Shown here in pieces: positions 25,201 through 33,402 of a stretch of DNA of 64,000 nt. The stretch comes from Burkholderia anthina (GTDB lineage Bacteria > Pseudomonadota > Gammaproteobacteria > Burkholderiales > Burkholderiaceae). The position numbers and the translations under genes are program-made. The notes beneath the pieces were generated by a model. It was not told where the DNA came from and searched no databases. It saw only the letters and a list, made by a program, of their open reading frames with translations. The stretch is from contig NZ_CM003769.1 in the NCBI RefSeq assembly GCF_001547525.1, positions 868,001-932,000 on the forward strand, read 5' to 3'. Position 1 is the first letter of the stretch, and every line of letters starts with the position of its first letter.

Positions 25201-28200
25201 CGAAGGCTGCGCATATCCTGAATCAGTCAGGCCTGATCCAGTCGGACGGCGACATGGCGCTGCATGCCGATCTCGTGACGAACACGCGTCGCGAGATGCA
25301 AACGGCATGGACCTCGCAAGTCGATGCCACGCTGCTCGAGCGGCTCGGGATCAGTCTGTCCGGCCGCACCGGCCAGGTCGGCGTCAAGGATCCGGACAGC
25401 ATCGGCGGCGTCTACGTCGAGCCGCCGCATGGTGGCGAGTACAACAGCACGTACCAATACACGACCTATACCGGCACGCCGCTGGCGAACCTTGTCTCGA
25501 AGATCAGTCCGGCCGCGCAGATCGTGGTGGGCGGGAGTCTGAACGCGTCGTCCGTCGACACGTTCCAGAACTACTGGAGCCAGGTGACGGCGGCAGGCGA
25601 TATCGAGATACCGCGCACGCTCGATCAGGATAGCTGGAGGGGACAGCTCGCGCCGCAGGTCAAGGTGACCTACACGGGCAAATATTGGTACCGAAACTAC
25701 GACGGCACCAAGTTCTGGAGCTATTCGTTCTGCGACACGCCGGGCTGCAATGCGCCATCGGACATTCGCGAGTACGCGCTGCCGAGCTACGAATCGAGCT
25801 TCGTCGCGAACGGCACGCTCTCCGGCACGGGCGTAAGTATCGACAACCCGGCCGGCAATGCGGGGCGCCCACCGATCGGCCTGCCGCCGGGTGTCGACGT
25901 TGGCGCCGTCGGCGGCGGCATCGACCGCGTGATCGCGAGCGCGACGGCGGTCGACGTGCTGAAGAACCTGACGATTCCGCAGGGCGGCCTGTTCCATCCG
26001 AACCCGGCGCCGAACGCGAACTACCTGATCGAGACGAACCCGGCGTTCACGAGCCGACGCGCGTTCATGTCGAGCGACTACTATCTGCAGCAGCTCGGGC
26101 TGAACCCGGAGCAGACGGCGAAGCGCGTTGGCGACGGGTTCTACGAGCAATGGCTGGTGCGCAATCAACTCACCTCCCTGACCGGCAAGGCGGTGCTCGG
26201 GCCGTACACGGACATCGAATCGATGTATCAGGCGCTGTTGTCGTCGGGTGCCGCGCTGTCGAAATCCCTCGATCTGCCGCTCGGCGCGAGCCTGTCGGCC
26301 GAACAGGTCGCGCAGCTCACGAGCAACGTGGTGCTGCTGGAGACGCGTGTCGTCGACGGGCAATCGGTGCTGGTGCCAGTCGTGTATCTCGCACAGGCGA
26401 GCCGGCAGGACATGAACGGCCCGCTGATCGCAGGCGGCAACGTCGATCTGAAGGACGTGCAGTCGTTCTCGAACAGCGGCACGCTCCGCGCCGCGGACAG
26501 CCTTTCGATCGGCGGCCGGACCCTCGACAACCGCTTCGGTGCGCTGCAAAGCGGCGGCCGGATGACGCTGGCGACGACCGGGACAGTCGATCTGACCTCG
26601 GCAAGCGTGAAGGCCGGCGGTCTGGCGCTGGCAGCAGGCGGCGACCTGATCCTCGATACCGCGACGCACACGCGCAGCCAGGCGAGCGCAGACGGCGCGA
26701 CGCGCGTGTCGACGACGCTCGGGCCGCAAGCGGGCATCGACGTGGCCGGCGACGCGGCGATCGCGACGGGCGGCAACTTCCGGCAGAACGCGGGCAATCT
26801 GAGTGTCGGCGGCGATCTCGGGATGCAGGTCGGCGGCGACTGGACGCTCGGCGCGCAGCAGGTCGGCGAGCACAAGGTAGTCGAGCGCGCGAACGGCGTG
26901 TCGGACACGGAAGTCAATCGATCCACCGGCAGTGCGGTCAAGGTCGGCGGGAAGTCGGCGATCGTCGTAGGAAGGGATCTCACCGCGAAGGGGGCGCAGA
27001 TCGAACTGGGCGGTGGCGGTGCGGTCGTGGCCGGCGGCACCGTGACACTGGGCGCGGCGAGCGCGACGTCAACCGTGAACAGTACCAGCTCGGGTAACGA
27101 GGGCGGCCGCGGCTATGCCGAGTCGCTGCACACGTCGGATCAGGCCCTGAGCGGCACGACGCTGACCGGTGGCGAAAGCGTGGCGATCGTGGCGGGTAAA
27201 GACCTGAACGTGATCGGCAGCGCGATCGGTCTGGACAAGGGCAATGCGACGCTGGCGGCCGCGGGCGACGTGAACATCGGTGCGGCGACCGGCACGCACG
27301 AACTGAATGCGCACGAAACGCACAGCCGCAGCGGCGTGGTGAGCGGCACGAAGGTCGCGAGCGGGATCGACCAGACGATGACGCTGAACCAGGGCAGCCT
27401 GGTATCGGCCGATGGCGTGACGATCGCTGCTGGCCGCGATCTGAATATCCAGGGCAGCACGGTCGTCGGTACGAACGACGTCGCGCTGAGCGCGGCGCGC
27501 AACGTGACCGTCGCGACGACGCAGGATACGCTCGCGTCGTCGAGCTACTACCAGAAGAAGGAAACGGGGCTGATGTCGGGCGGCGGCCTGTCGGTGTCGG
27601 TGGGCAGCAGTTCGCTGAAGACGACGAGCCAGACGAGCGAAGTGTCGAATAATGGCAGCGCGATCGGCTCGCTCAACGGCAATCTGAGCATCGTCGCCGG
27701 GAACGACCTGCGTGTGACGGGCAGCGACCTGATTGCCGCGCGGAACATCAGCGGCACGGGCGCGAACGTGACGATCGATGCGGCACAGGCCACTGGTCAT
27801 CGCGCGCAGACGCAGGAAGTATCGAAGAGCGGGTTGACGCTCGCGCTGAAGGCGCCGGTGATCGACGCCGTGTCGAACGTGGTGGGCCAGTCGCGCGCAG
27901 CCGGCAAGAGTCAGGATGGTCGTGCGGCCGCACTGCACGGGATGGCAGCCGCGAGCGGGGCAATCGATGCGGTGGGTGCTGGCGCGGCGGCATTGGCCGG
28001 AGGCGCGACACCCGAGTTCAAGGTCGAGGTCAGCGTCGGCAGCAGCCACAGCAAGAGCGCGTTCAGCGAGGACAGCGTGACGAATCGCGGCTCGAATGTG
28101 AACGCCGGCGGAACGGTGGCGTTTGCGGCAACCGGCAACGGTCAGGCGGGCAGCGGCAAAGTGACGATTGCTGGATCGAACGTGAACGCGAGCGACGTGA

Positions 28201-30296
28201 TTCTGGCCGCGAAGAACGACGTCAACATCGTCAATACGACGGATACGGATTCGACGCGCAGCACGAACGAGTCGAAGAGCGCGAGCGTCGGCGTGTCGGT
28301 CGGCACCGGCGGGTTCGGTGTTTCTGCGGCGATGTCGAAGGCGAACGGCGATGGCAACAGCGATCTGGCCGCGCAGAACAACAGCCATGTAACCGCAGCA
28401 AACAATGTGACGATCATTTCGGGCGGCGATACGAACATCATCGGCTCGAACGTGAAAGGCAATCAGGTGAATGCCGACGTAGGCGGAAACCTGAACATCG
28501 CCAGCGTGCAGGATACGCTGGCGAGCGCGGCGCATCAGTCGAGTTCGGGTGGCGGTTTCAGCATCAGTCAGGGTGGCGCCAGCGCGAGCTTCAGCCAGAG
28601 CAAAGGGAATGCGACGGGCAGCTATGCGGGTGTCGATGAGCAGGCCGGCATTCAGGCGGGCGATGGGGGCTTCAATATCAACGTCACCGGCAATACGGAC
28701 CTGAAGGGTGGGTTGATCGCGAGCAACGCCGATTCGGCGAAGAACTCGTTGACGACAGGTTCCCTCACCTTCTCGGACATCCAGAACCAGTCGCACTACG
28801 ACGCGAGCTCAAGTGGCTTCAGCGCGGGCGCGACGACAGGCGATGGCGGGATGAACTACAGCACGCATGGAAGCGCGTCGGGCAAGAACGCGGGTGGCGC
28901 CGCGCCGATGCTTGGCCAAAACGACAGCGGCAGCGACAGCGCGACGACGAAGAGCGGTGTCAGCGCCGGAACGGTCACGATCACGGATTCGGCGAACCAG
29001 AAGCAGGATGCGGCGAGCTTGAGCCGCGATACGACGAACACGAACGGGACGGTCGCCAAACTGCCCGACGTGCAGAACCTGCTGGCCAATCAGTCGGACA
29101 TGATGGCTGCAGCCAGCGCGGCCGGCGAAGCGGTGTCGCGCCGGATCGGAGACTACGCGGACAAGATGATGAAGGATGCGGCTGCCAACGGTGACCAGGC
29201 AGGTGTCGACGCGTGGAAGGAAGGCGGAGCGAATCGCGCGCTGATGCAAGGTGCTGGTGCGGCGCTGGTGACGGGCCTGGCCGGCGGCAACGCGGTTGGC
29301 GGTGCTGCCGGCGCGGCGGTCGCGTCGATTGCCGCAGGCAAGCTGAACGAACTGAGCAGCGCGATCGCCGGCAGTGATCCGACCGGCAATGCCAATATGA
29401 ATCAGGCGCTGGGCAATATCGTGGCGAACGTGATCGCGACGGGGGCTGGAGCGGCTGCGGGTGGCGAGTCTGGAGCGTTCTCGGGGTACAACGTCGATCG
29501 GTTTAATCGGCAGTTGCATGTTGAAGACAAGACGCTCGCGAAGCAGCTTGCCGATAAAAGCAAGGGGAAATACTCGCAAGCCCAGATCGAAGACCAGATG
29601 CGTATCATGGACGCCAATGTGAACGGGACGAACGCGTCCGGGGCGCCCACGACGCTGATTGGTCAGTTGCCCACCGATTCGGGAGCGCGATGGGTGTCGG
29701 GCGGCACGACCAGTGATGGGAAAACGATCCTCACGCAGCTTACAGCACAGCCTAATCCAGAATTGCAGGCGTACATCGCGACGAATGCGGGATCGGTGCC
29801 GGCCGGTGACGTGCCGCGCGTTACTTACACTCCCAACGGAAACGGTGGAAGCTGGAACATAACGGGGCCGTTTACGAAGTTTGACAAATCGGATGCGAAT
29901 TACGTCAAGGCGACGACGGGCGACCTGGCGTCGGCTACGTCGACAACGGCTGGATGGCTCGGAGCCGTCACTGGTGCACTAGCATCGGCACCTACGCCAC
30001 TCGCCCCGACATTTGCAGGATTATCGTATGCGACCACTGTGGTTGGAGTGGGTGCCGATGCGGTGGGCCAGGCACTAAGTCCCAATGTCGGGCAATATTG
30101 GGTCACTGGTGGCGTCAATGTTCTATCCAATTACGTTTCTGGAAGATATCCGATTCTTGCGCCCGTGATTAACGCAATTGGAAACACATTTAACAACGAT
30201 CAAAGCGTCGGGAAAGTTCAGGGTTGGATGAACTCATATTGGCAAGCCGTGGCAAATGGCATCTCGACCAATGGAGGAGAAGGTGCGAAAAATTAA
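22218..30296 (+). CDS. Two-partner-secreted hemagglutinin/CdiA-like protein
   Basis: A 2,692-residue exported protein. Residues 1-25 form the extended signal peptide region (YRLVYSRRRGMAVAV), with cleavage near residue 62-63 (IPWAQ). The TPS secretion domain (about 65-320) has VNNYDRFDVHSNGALLNNSP and ANPAGIVVDGGGFINTSRA. Next are many filamentous hemagglutinin repeats, a middle region of about 400 residues containing Tyr/Trp and Cys, and a second repeat array. A pre-toxin segment lies near 2,360-2,480 (ALMQGAGAALVTGLAGG, YNVDRFNRQLH). The last 200 residues differ in composition, are partly hydrophobic (about 2,570-2,640) and are encoded by AT-richer DNA, as in exchangeable CdiA toxin tips. 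No partner TpsB transporter lies adjacent. Confidence 0.93.
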   Translation: MNKETYRLVYSRRRGMAVAVGETATTTGKSASDDARARRTSRRASIATLAAALGSMPAIPWAQIAPTPGTPTHVIQAPNGLPQVNIAAPSGAGVSVNNYDRFDVHSNGALLNNSPAMVHTQQAGMINGNPNFGPGQSARIIVNQVNSTAASQIRGYVEVAGNRAEVVLANPAGIVVDGGGFINTSRATLTTGRPYYGADGSLAGYHVNRGLITVQGAGLDASSVDQVDLIARAVQANAAIHAKKLNVIAGASQVDRDTLAATPIEGDGAAPGVAIDVSQLGGMYAERILLVSNERGVGVANAGTIAAQSGDLTLQSNGQLVLGGKTNATGNLAITAQGGIRNDGTTYGQRNVSVSTTGTLSNNGALAARHALNVSADSVASTGSLGAGVNADGAVTHDGDLIVTATGQLTANGRNVAGGNVAFTGSGIDLSGSKTAANANVSLLAHAGGLNLTNATTSAQRAIDARAAGVLVNDHGTLSSQAGTTLAARALSNRGGQLSAVGPLAIDTSGRLENQGGTLVTDGALTLSAGDIANRAGTMQSGGALSVKGASLDNSAGRIVSLNGDGLTLSATGRLTNAGGTTATGVQGGVIGGNGDVTVQAGSVVNHGSLTAQHALQVTAALVDNRDGAMAADRLNVKTTDLHNARGTLTQYGSQETTVDVSGTLDNASGTIQTNGANLSLAPAALDNASGMIVHAGTGTLALMPGLGSGLLTNAGGTILSRGAIGLSAGTFDNIGGTLAALGSISARVGGELNNTGGALAANGDVTLDAGSMTNGRGGQLNGANVLLRANSLNNDGGRITGSGGDVGITTAGAVSNAGGQIGAMRDLSIRASTLYGGGAYSAANDLALYLRGDFTNTSDYQFNAGRNLAFTLPGTFNNDAGLMSVNDLSVDAGDVVNSGAMAAGGRLRTQSNTLINTGTLVGASVSLSAASALANVGPTALIGASASDGLLELLAQNIENRDDTTTTDTPALTAIYGLGRVVLAGGKDAAGQYTKAAHILNQSGLIQSDGDMALHADLVTNTRREMQTAWTSQVDATLLERLGISLSGRTGQVGVKDPDSIGGVYVEPPHGGEYNSTYQYTTYTGTPLANLVSKISPAAQIVVGGSLNASSVDTFQNYWSQVTAAGDIEIPRTLDQDSWRGQLAPQVKVTYTGKYWYRNYDGTKFWSYSFCDTPGCNAPSDIREYALPSYESSFVANGTLSGTGVSIDNPAGNAGRPPIGLPPGVDVGAVGGGIDRVIASATAVDVLKNLTIPQGGLFHPNPAPNANYLIETNPAFTSRRAFMSSDYYLQQLGLNPEQTAKRVGDGFYEQWLVRNQLTSLTGKAVLGPYTDIESMYQALLSSGAALSKSLDLPLGASLSAEQVAQLTSNVVLLETRVVDGQSVLVPVVYLAQASRQDMNGPLIAGGNVDLKDVQSFSNSGTLRAADSLSIGGRTLDNRFGALQSGGRMTLATTGTVDLTSASVKAGGLALAAGGDLILDTATHTRSQASADGATRVSTTLGPQAGIDVAGDAAIATGGNFRQNAGNLSVGGDLGMQVGGDWTLGAQQVGEHKVVERANGVSDTEVNRSTGSAVKVGGKSAIVVGRDLTAKGAQIELGGGGAVVAGGTVTLGAASATSTVNSTSSGNEGGRGYAESLHTSDQALSGTTLTGGESVAIVAGKDLNVIGSAIGLDKGNATLAAAGDVNIGAATGTHELNAHETHSRSGVVSGTKVASGIDQTMTLNQGSLVSADGVTIAAGRDLNIQGSTVVGTNDVALSAARNVTVATTQDTLASSSYYQKKETGLMSGGGLSVSVGSSSLKTTSQTSEVSNNGSAIGSLNGNLSIVAGNDLRVTGSDLIAARNISGTGANVTIDAAQATGHRAQTQEVSKSGLTLALKAPVIDAVSNVVGQSRAAGKSQDGRAAALHGMAAASGAIDAVGAGAAALAGGATPEFKVEVSVGSSHSKSAFSEDSVTNRGSNVNAGGTVAFAATGNGQAGSGKVTIAGSNVNASDVILAAKNDVNIVNTTDTDSTRSTNESKSASVGVSVGTGGFGVSAAMSKANGDGNSDLAAQNNSHVTAANNVTIISGGDTNIIGSNVKGNQVNADVGGNLNIASVQDTLASAAHQSSSGGGFSISQGGASASFSQSKGNATGSYAGVDEQAGIQAGDGGFNINVTGNTDLKGGLIASNADSAKNSLTTGSLTFSDIQNQSHYDASSSGFSAGATTGDGGMNYSTHGSASGKNAGGAAPMLGQNDSGSDSATTKSGVSAGTVTITDSANQKQDAASLSRDTTNTNGTVAKLPDVQNLLANQSDMMAAASAAGEAVSRRIGDYADKMMKDAAANGDQAGVDAWKEGGANRALMQGAGAALVTGLAGGNAVGGAAGAAVASIAAGKLNELSSAIAGSDPTGNANMNQALGNIVANVIATGAGAAAGGESGAFSGYNVDRFNRQLHVEDKTLAKQLADKSKGKYSQAQIEDQMRIMDANVNGTNASGAPTTLIGQLPTDSGARWVSGGTTSDGKTILTQLTAQPNPELQAYIATNAGSVPAGDVPRVTYTPNGNGGSWNITGPFTKFDKSDANYVKATTGDLASATSTTAGWLGAVTGALASAPTPLAPTFAGLSYATTVVGVGADAVGQALSPNVGQYWVTGGVNVLSNYVSGRYPILAPVINAIGNTFNNDQSVGKVQGWMNSYWQAVANGISTNGGEGAKN

Positions 30297-30546
30297 AATC
30301 ATTGAAAATGGAAATTTCACTGATTGGGTTAGGTTGATTTTCATTGTTTCGGGTTTTGTGTTGATGTTCTGTGCATTTAAGTTAATTGCCCCGACCATCT
30401 TCGGTGGAATGGTTGCACTCATTGGATTCGCTCTCGCTCTGATCGGAGGATTTGCAAGTCGAGCACATATGCTGAATATTAAACCATTCGGCGGTTCGGC
30501 ATGGCGTAAAGCAAAGAAGACATACCAGGAAGATAACCGTAAATGA
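30283..30546 (+). CDS. Putative membrane immunity protein for the hemagglutinin tip
   Basis: A protein of about 87 residues with two membrane helices (VRLIFIVSGFVLMFCAFKLI and IFGGMVALIGFALALIGGFA), separated by a short turn. The start may be GTG at 30283 (GGAGG at 30273) or ATG at 30271; either way it overlaps the end of the hemagglutinin gene. The position, overlap and AT-rich composition match immunity genes that follow CdiA toxin tips. A membrane location would suit neutralising a pore-forming or membrane-active toxin. The gene has no recognisable family, so the role is inference. Confidence 0.5.
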   Translation: MRKIKIIENGNFTDWVRLIFIVSGFVLMFCAFKLIAPTIFGGMVALIGFALALIGGFASRAHMLNIKPFGGSAWRKAKKTYQEDNRK

Positions 30547-30594
30547 GGCTTGTATAAATGGCTATCTTCATAGTAGCCAGTCGCAAGAATCGAA

Positions 30595-30709
30595 TGCAAC
30601 GTTTAGCCAATCCGGCGGCATCCAATTCCATCGCCATGGACTCTTCAGGGGTTTTCCAGTTGCGGGTCTGGTGAGGGCGGCCGTTCATCAGTTTGGCAAT
30701 ATCGTTCAA
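30595..30709 (-). pseudogene. IS30-family transposase fragment (C-terminal)
   Basis: On the minus strand the peptide NDIAKLMNGRPHQTRNWKTP continues EESMAMELDAAG and a short Arg-rich tail. It matches the end of IS30-type transposases (the NGRPR-TL-WKTP motif). Only about 35-38 residues remain, with no start or upstream catalytic domain, so the insertion sequence is a remnant. It supports past mobility at the tip locus. Confidence 0.6.
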
Positions 30710-30921
30710 TTACATCTGCGTGGCGCCTGATACATCCATGAGTAGGTGTGGGTTTTGGCGGACTTACACGTGCGCCAAGTCTGGGTGGAGGGGGCGACCA
30801 GTGTTATTTTTCCAGCTTTTACAATTCCTGGCATGCAACCTAAACGGAGATGATTGCTCGCATGGCGAAGATGAAATTCGATAAACGAGCTTGGATGGTT
30901 GTTCGATAAAAGTGGGCCAAG

Positions 30922-31029
30922 ATGATGCATAGGCAAGAAATTGCTTACTGGGTTGCTGTAACCGCTGCCGGTGTATTTATTGGTGCACTGCTGATAAGGA
31001 AATGGTTTTTTAGGCGTTATACCTACTGA
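30922..31029 (+). CDS. 35-residue membrane peptide, possible orphan immunity remnant
   Basis: A short ORF (MMHRQEIAYW...) with one membrane helix (VAVTAAGVFIGALLI) and a basic aromatic tail (RKWFFRRYTY). It lies between the transposase fragment and the displaced hemagglutinin fragment, in DNA of low GC, like a leftover immunity gene of an earlier tip. There is no strong ribosome binding site, so translation is uncertain. Confidence 0.3.
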   Translation: MMHRQEIAYWVAVTAAGVFIGALLIRKWFFRRYTY

Positions 31030-31049
31030 CTAGATTAATAGGCGATCGG

Positions 31050-31099
31050 TAAGCTAAACGAACTGAGCAGCGCGATCGCCGGCAGTGATCCGACCGGTA
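31050..31099 (+). repeat. Displaced copy of the hemagglutinin pre-toxin segment
   Basis: About 50 bp (AAGCTAAACGAACTGAGCAG, then CGCGATCGCCGGCAGTGATCCGACCGG) nearly identical to 29340-29388 inside the hemagglutinin gene, which encodes KLNELSSAIAGSDPTG. It is an orphan fragment left by recombination of toxin modules. The 795-nt interval 30547-31341 otherwise holds the transposase fragment, the small ORF and the regulatory sites listed here. Confidence 0.75.
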
Positions 31100-31134
31100 G
31101 TCATATCAGCAGCGCGGAACCCAACGGCGGCGAC

Positions 31135-31160
31135 GTTACACGCCGTTGAAAACTTTGCAG
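31135..31160. promoter_or_regulatory. Candidate upstream activator site for the 31342 gene
   Basis: GTTACACGCCGTTGAAAACT then TTTGCAG. It shares its layout with 20865-20890 and partly 8111-8137. It is 75-100 bp before the -24 element at 31235. Confidence 0.45.
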
Positions 31161-31234
31161 CGGTTCACGATCGCCCCCAAGTGCCCTATCACGCGGCATC
31201 GGCGCGGCACGGATACCGGCCGAAGTACGCCACT

Positions 31235-31249
31235 TGGCACGGTCCCTGC
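31235..31249 (+). promoter_or_regulatory. Sigma-54 promoter of the 31342 gene
   Basis: TGGCACGGTCCCTGC has an exact TGGCACG box and GG-N10-GC spacing; the -12 box is CTGC, as at rpoN. The expected start is about 31261. Confidence 0.65.
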
Positions 31250-31341
31250 ATGCCCCTAACGTCGCCGGCGCACGATACGCGCCGCATGCCGAGGCGACGC
31301 CGTCGTCGCATCGAGCGCAGCCGTCAACCGGGGAAACGAGC

Positions 31342-31587
31342 ATGCTGACCGCCCACGAATTCGCCGCACTGTTCCTCGCGCATCACGCGCCCGAACAGAT
31401 CCAGATCGATCGCGACGACGTCGTCGCGCTCGTCGAACGACGCCTGATCGTGATGGAGCACGACGACGCGTCGGGCGCGCACCGACCCGCGCTGACGGCC
31501 GACGGCCTGTCGGTGCTGCGGGGCGTGCAGCGTCATGACGCCGCCGGTGCCCACGCAATCGGCCTGCGCGATGTGACCGACGGGTGA
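31342..31587 (+). CDS. Unidentified 81-residue protein
   Basis: An 81-residue soluble protein (MLTAHEFAALFLAHHAPEQI..., then VALVERRLIVMEHDD and LTADGLSVLRGVQRH). The start follows GGGGAAACGAG. The pattern of an amphipathic N-terminal helix and a short central beta element suggests a small folded protein, perhaps a winged-helix-like unit, but I cannot name a family. The sigma-54 element 31235 lies upstream. It converges with the decarboxylase gene. Confidence 0.55.
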   Translation: MLTAHEFAALFLAHHAPEQIQIDRDDVVALVERRLIVMEHDDASGAHRPALTADGLSVLRGVQRHDAAGAHAIGLRDVTDG

Positions 31588-31610
31588 TGCGCAGGGCGCG
31601 CGCACCGCGC

Positions 31611-32861
31611 TCACCGCGCGACCGCGACCGGCGCATTGACCTGCACGACGGGCGGCTCGCCTTCGAATGGCGGCGCGTACAGGAAGCGGTCGATCACGCC
31701 GGGCTCGAACAGCAGGCAGTAGGTCGAGCCGCCGAACTGGAAGTAACCGATCTCGTCGCCCTTGTCGACGCGCTGCCCCGGCACGACCTCGACCACGCAC
31801 GACGACACGTCGCCCATCCCGACGAACACGGCCGCCACGGTGCCGATGCCTGGATCGTCGCTCGCGATCGCAATGACCGCGCGTGCGGCCACGGCCGTCA
31901 TGTAGCCCTGCGAGTCGTTGAGCCCGGCCGGGTCCGGGCCTTCCGCTTCGGCAACCGAATAATAGGTGCCGTCGACTCGATACGCGTGGGTGACGACGCC
32001 GCGCACCGGCGCATGCCAGCGGTGATAGTTGTACGCGCTGAGGTAGGCCTGATAGACGTCGCCGCCGACGAAGCGCTCGGCGAGCGGCAGCCACGCGGGC
32101 GTGAAGAGGTCGCGCAGCGAATACGGCTGCGATTTGATCCAGAACGTGTCGCGCAGCTTCACGTTGGTTTCGGCGTGATAGGGCGCGGCTTCGCACGCGC
32201 TGACGATCACGTGTGGATCGTCCGGGGCCGCGACGGGCCGCGCGCCATCGCGAAAGCGCCGCGTGAAGAAGTCGTTCCACGAATCGAAGCCCCAGTGCGG
32301 CTGATCTTCGCGATACTGGAACTGCGACAGCCCCAGGCGCTTGCGTGCTGCGTCGCAGAACCAGCCGTCGGGCGCGGACGTGTCGAGATGCACGCGCGAG
32401 TGCGGGCCGCCGAGGAAGTCGCACCAGACGTTCAGCACCCGCTTCAACTGCGCGTTCACGGCCGCGTCGCGAAACACCGCGTGGCCCGACGGCATGCACA
32501 TTGGCCAGTCGAAGAACGCGTTCAGCGGGCACACGATCAGGCTTTCCTCGCTGAACGGCGGCGTGTAGGTCATCAGATGGTCGAGCACGGTCATCAGCTC
32601 GCCGATCGACGTGTAGCCGAGCCGGTATCCCGATTCGCACGCCTCGTCGATCGCGCGGGTCAGGCTCATGCGCAGCACCGCGTTGTCGTCGAACAGCCGC
32701 GCGAGGTCCTGCACGGCCGGCGTGCGCAGCCGCTCGCCGGCATGCGCGCGGGCTTCGTTCGCGATTTTTTCGCGGAACGCGGCCATGCGGGATTCCTCGG
32801 TGGCCATCCATCCGCCGAGGCGGCGGCGCGTGGCGGGCGGCGTGTTGCGATTCGTCGGCAT
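31611..32861 (-). CDS. PsiD-like phosphatidylserine-decarboxylase-family enzyme
   Basis: A 416-residue protein of the phosphatidylserine decarboxylase fold with the extra N-terminal domain of the PsiD-like group (about 40-170: LTRAIDEACESGYRLGYTSI, SHAVFRD-like segments). The core has WNDFFTRRFRDGARPV, YHRWHAPVRG and the self-cleavage site FGGST (about 385-390; LGST in most relatives), where the Ser becomes a pyruvoyl cofactor. There is no membrane segment. It could decarboxylate an amino acid or phosphatidylserine; the substrate is unclear. The start at 32861 was chosen because it has GGAGG upstream and lies 37 nt after a sigma-54 element. Confidence 0.8.
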   Translation of the reverse strand: MPTNRNTPPATRRRLGGWMATEESRMAAFREKIANEARAHAGERLRTPAVQDLARLFDDNAVLRMSLTRAIDEACESGYRLGYTSIGELMTVLDHLMTYTPPFSEESLIVCPLNAFFDWPMCMPSGHAVFRDAAVNAQLKRVLNVWCDFLGGPHSRVHLDTSAPDGWFCDAARKRLGLSQFQYREDQPHWGFDSWNDFFTRRFRDGARPVAAPDDPHVIVSACEAAPYHAETNVKLRDTFWIKSQPYSLRDLFTPAWLPLAERFVGGDVYQAYLSAYNYHRWHAPVRGVVTHAYRVDGTYYSVAEAEGPDPAGLNDSQGYMTAVAARAVIAIASDDPGIGTVAAVFVGMGDVSSCVVEVVPGQRVDKGDEIGYFQFGGSTYCLLFEPGVIDRFLYAPPFEGEPPVVQVNAPVAVAR

Positions 32862-32897
32862 CGTCACCTCCGGAACGGTTTCGGTCGAATCACCGGA

Positions 32898-32912
32898 GCA
32901 AGATGCTTGCCC
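32898..32912 (-). promoter_or_regulatory. Sigma-54-like promoter of the PsiD-like gene
   Basis: On the minus strand GGGCAAGCATCTTGC has GG-N10-GC and perfect TTGC, with GGCAAG for the -24 core. The expected start is about 32886. Confidence 0.6.
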
Positions 32913-32918
32913 GGCCGG

Positions 32919-32933
32919 CGGCACCGAAATTGC
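32919..32933 (+). promoter_or_regulatory. Sigma-54 promoter of the 32978 gene
   Basis: CGGCACCGAAATTGC has GGCACC, perfect TTGC and GG-N10-GC spacing. It lies 6 bp from the divergent element on the other strand. The expected start is about 32945, 33 nt before the ATG. Confidence 0.65.
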
Positions 32934-32977
32934 TGCGTTCGGGCGACCGGTTTCTTTCGATGACTCAGGAGAACGGA

Positions 32978-33244
32978 ATGGCTACAGCTTCGAACGCACG
33001 ACAGACAGACGATGCAGGCTCGACGGACGAGCGTCGCCGCGACGGGCAGCGGACCGTGACGCCGACACGTACGCGGGCTCGAGTGCGAGCGCAGGCGGCG
33101 CCGCTCGACGGCGCTCGGCGGGCCGAGCGCGGTGACCGCGGCACAAGCGGAAACGGGCCGGTGACGCCAAGCCGCGGAGAAGAGGCGGCGAAACCGCTGT
33201 GGGAAGACGACCGCGGCGAGATGCCGCCGGAAGAGTGGTCGTAA
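32978..33244 (+). CDS. Small Arg-rich hydrophilic protein
   Basis: An 88-residue protein, MATASNARQTDDAGSTDERR, then RTVTPTRTRARVRAQ and a closing LWEDDRGEMPPEEWS. It is extremely hydrophilic, with no membrane or secretion signal, and likely disordered. The start at 32978 follows CAGGAGAAC. It lies divergent from the decarboxylase and convergent with treY. The unit is probably real because of the promoter and binding site, but low complexity hides any family. Confidence 0.55.
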   Translation: MATASNARQTDDAGSTDERRRDGQRTVTPTRTRARVRAQAAPLDGARRAERGDRGTSGNGPVTPSRGEEAAKPLWEDDRGEMPPEEWS

Positions 33245-33402
33245 GGTCGCTGACGCAGATCGTCGGCCGAACAAACTGGCTAGCGATCGGACGTTTCGGG
33301 TGAAAGCCGATCACGCGTTTGAAAGATCGATTATTCGCGGCCCGTTTTTGCACAAAATCGATCGCGGGCTGCTCGCGGACTACCGTCAATCGGACATCGC
33401 CT

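Noticed and set aside
30693-30936. Short frames in both directions around the transposase fragment
   Set aside because: No binding site, no recognisable motif, and composition like non-coding DNA.
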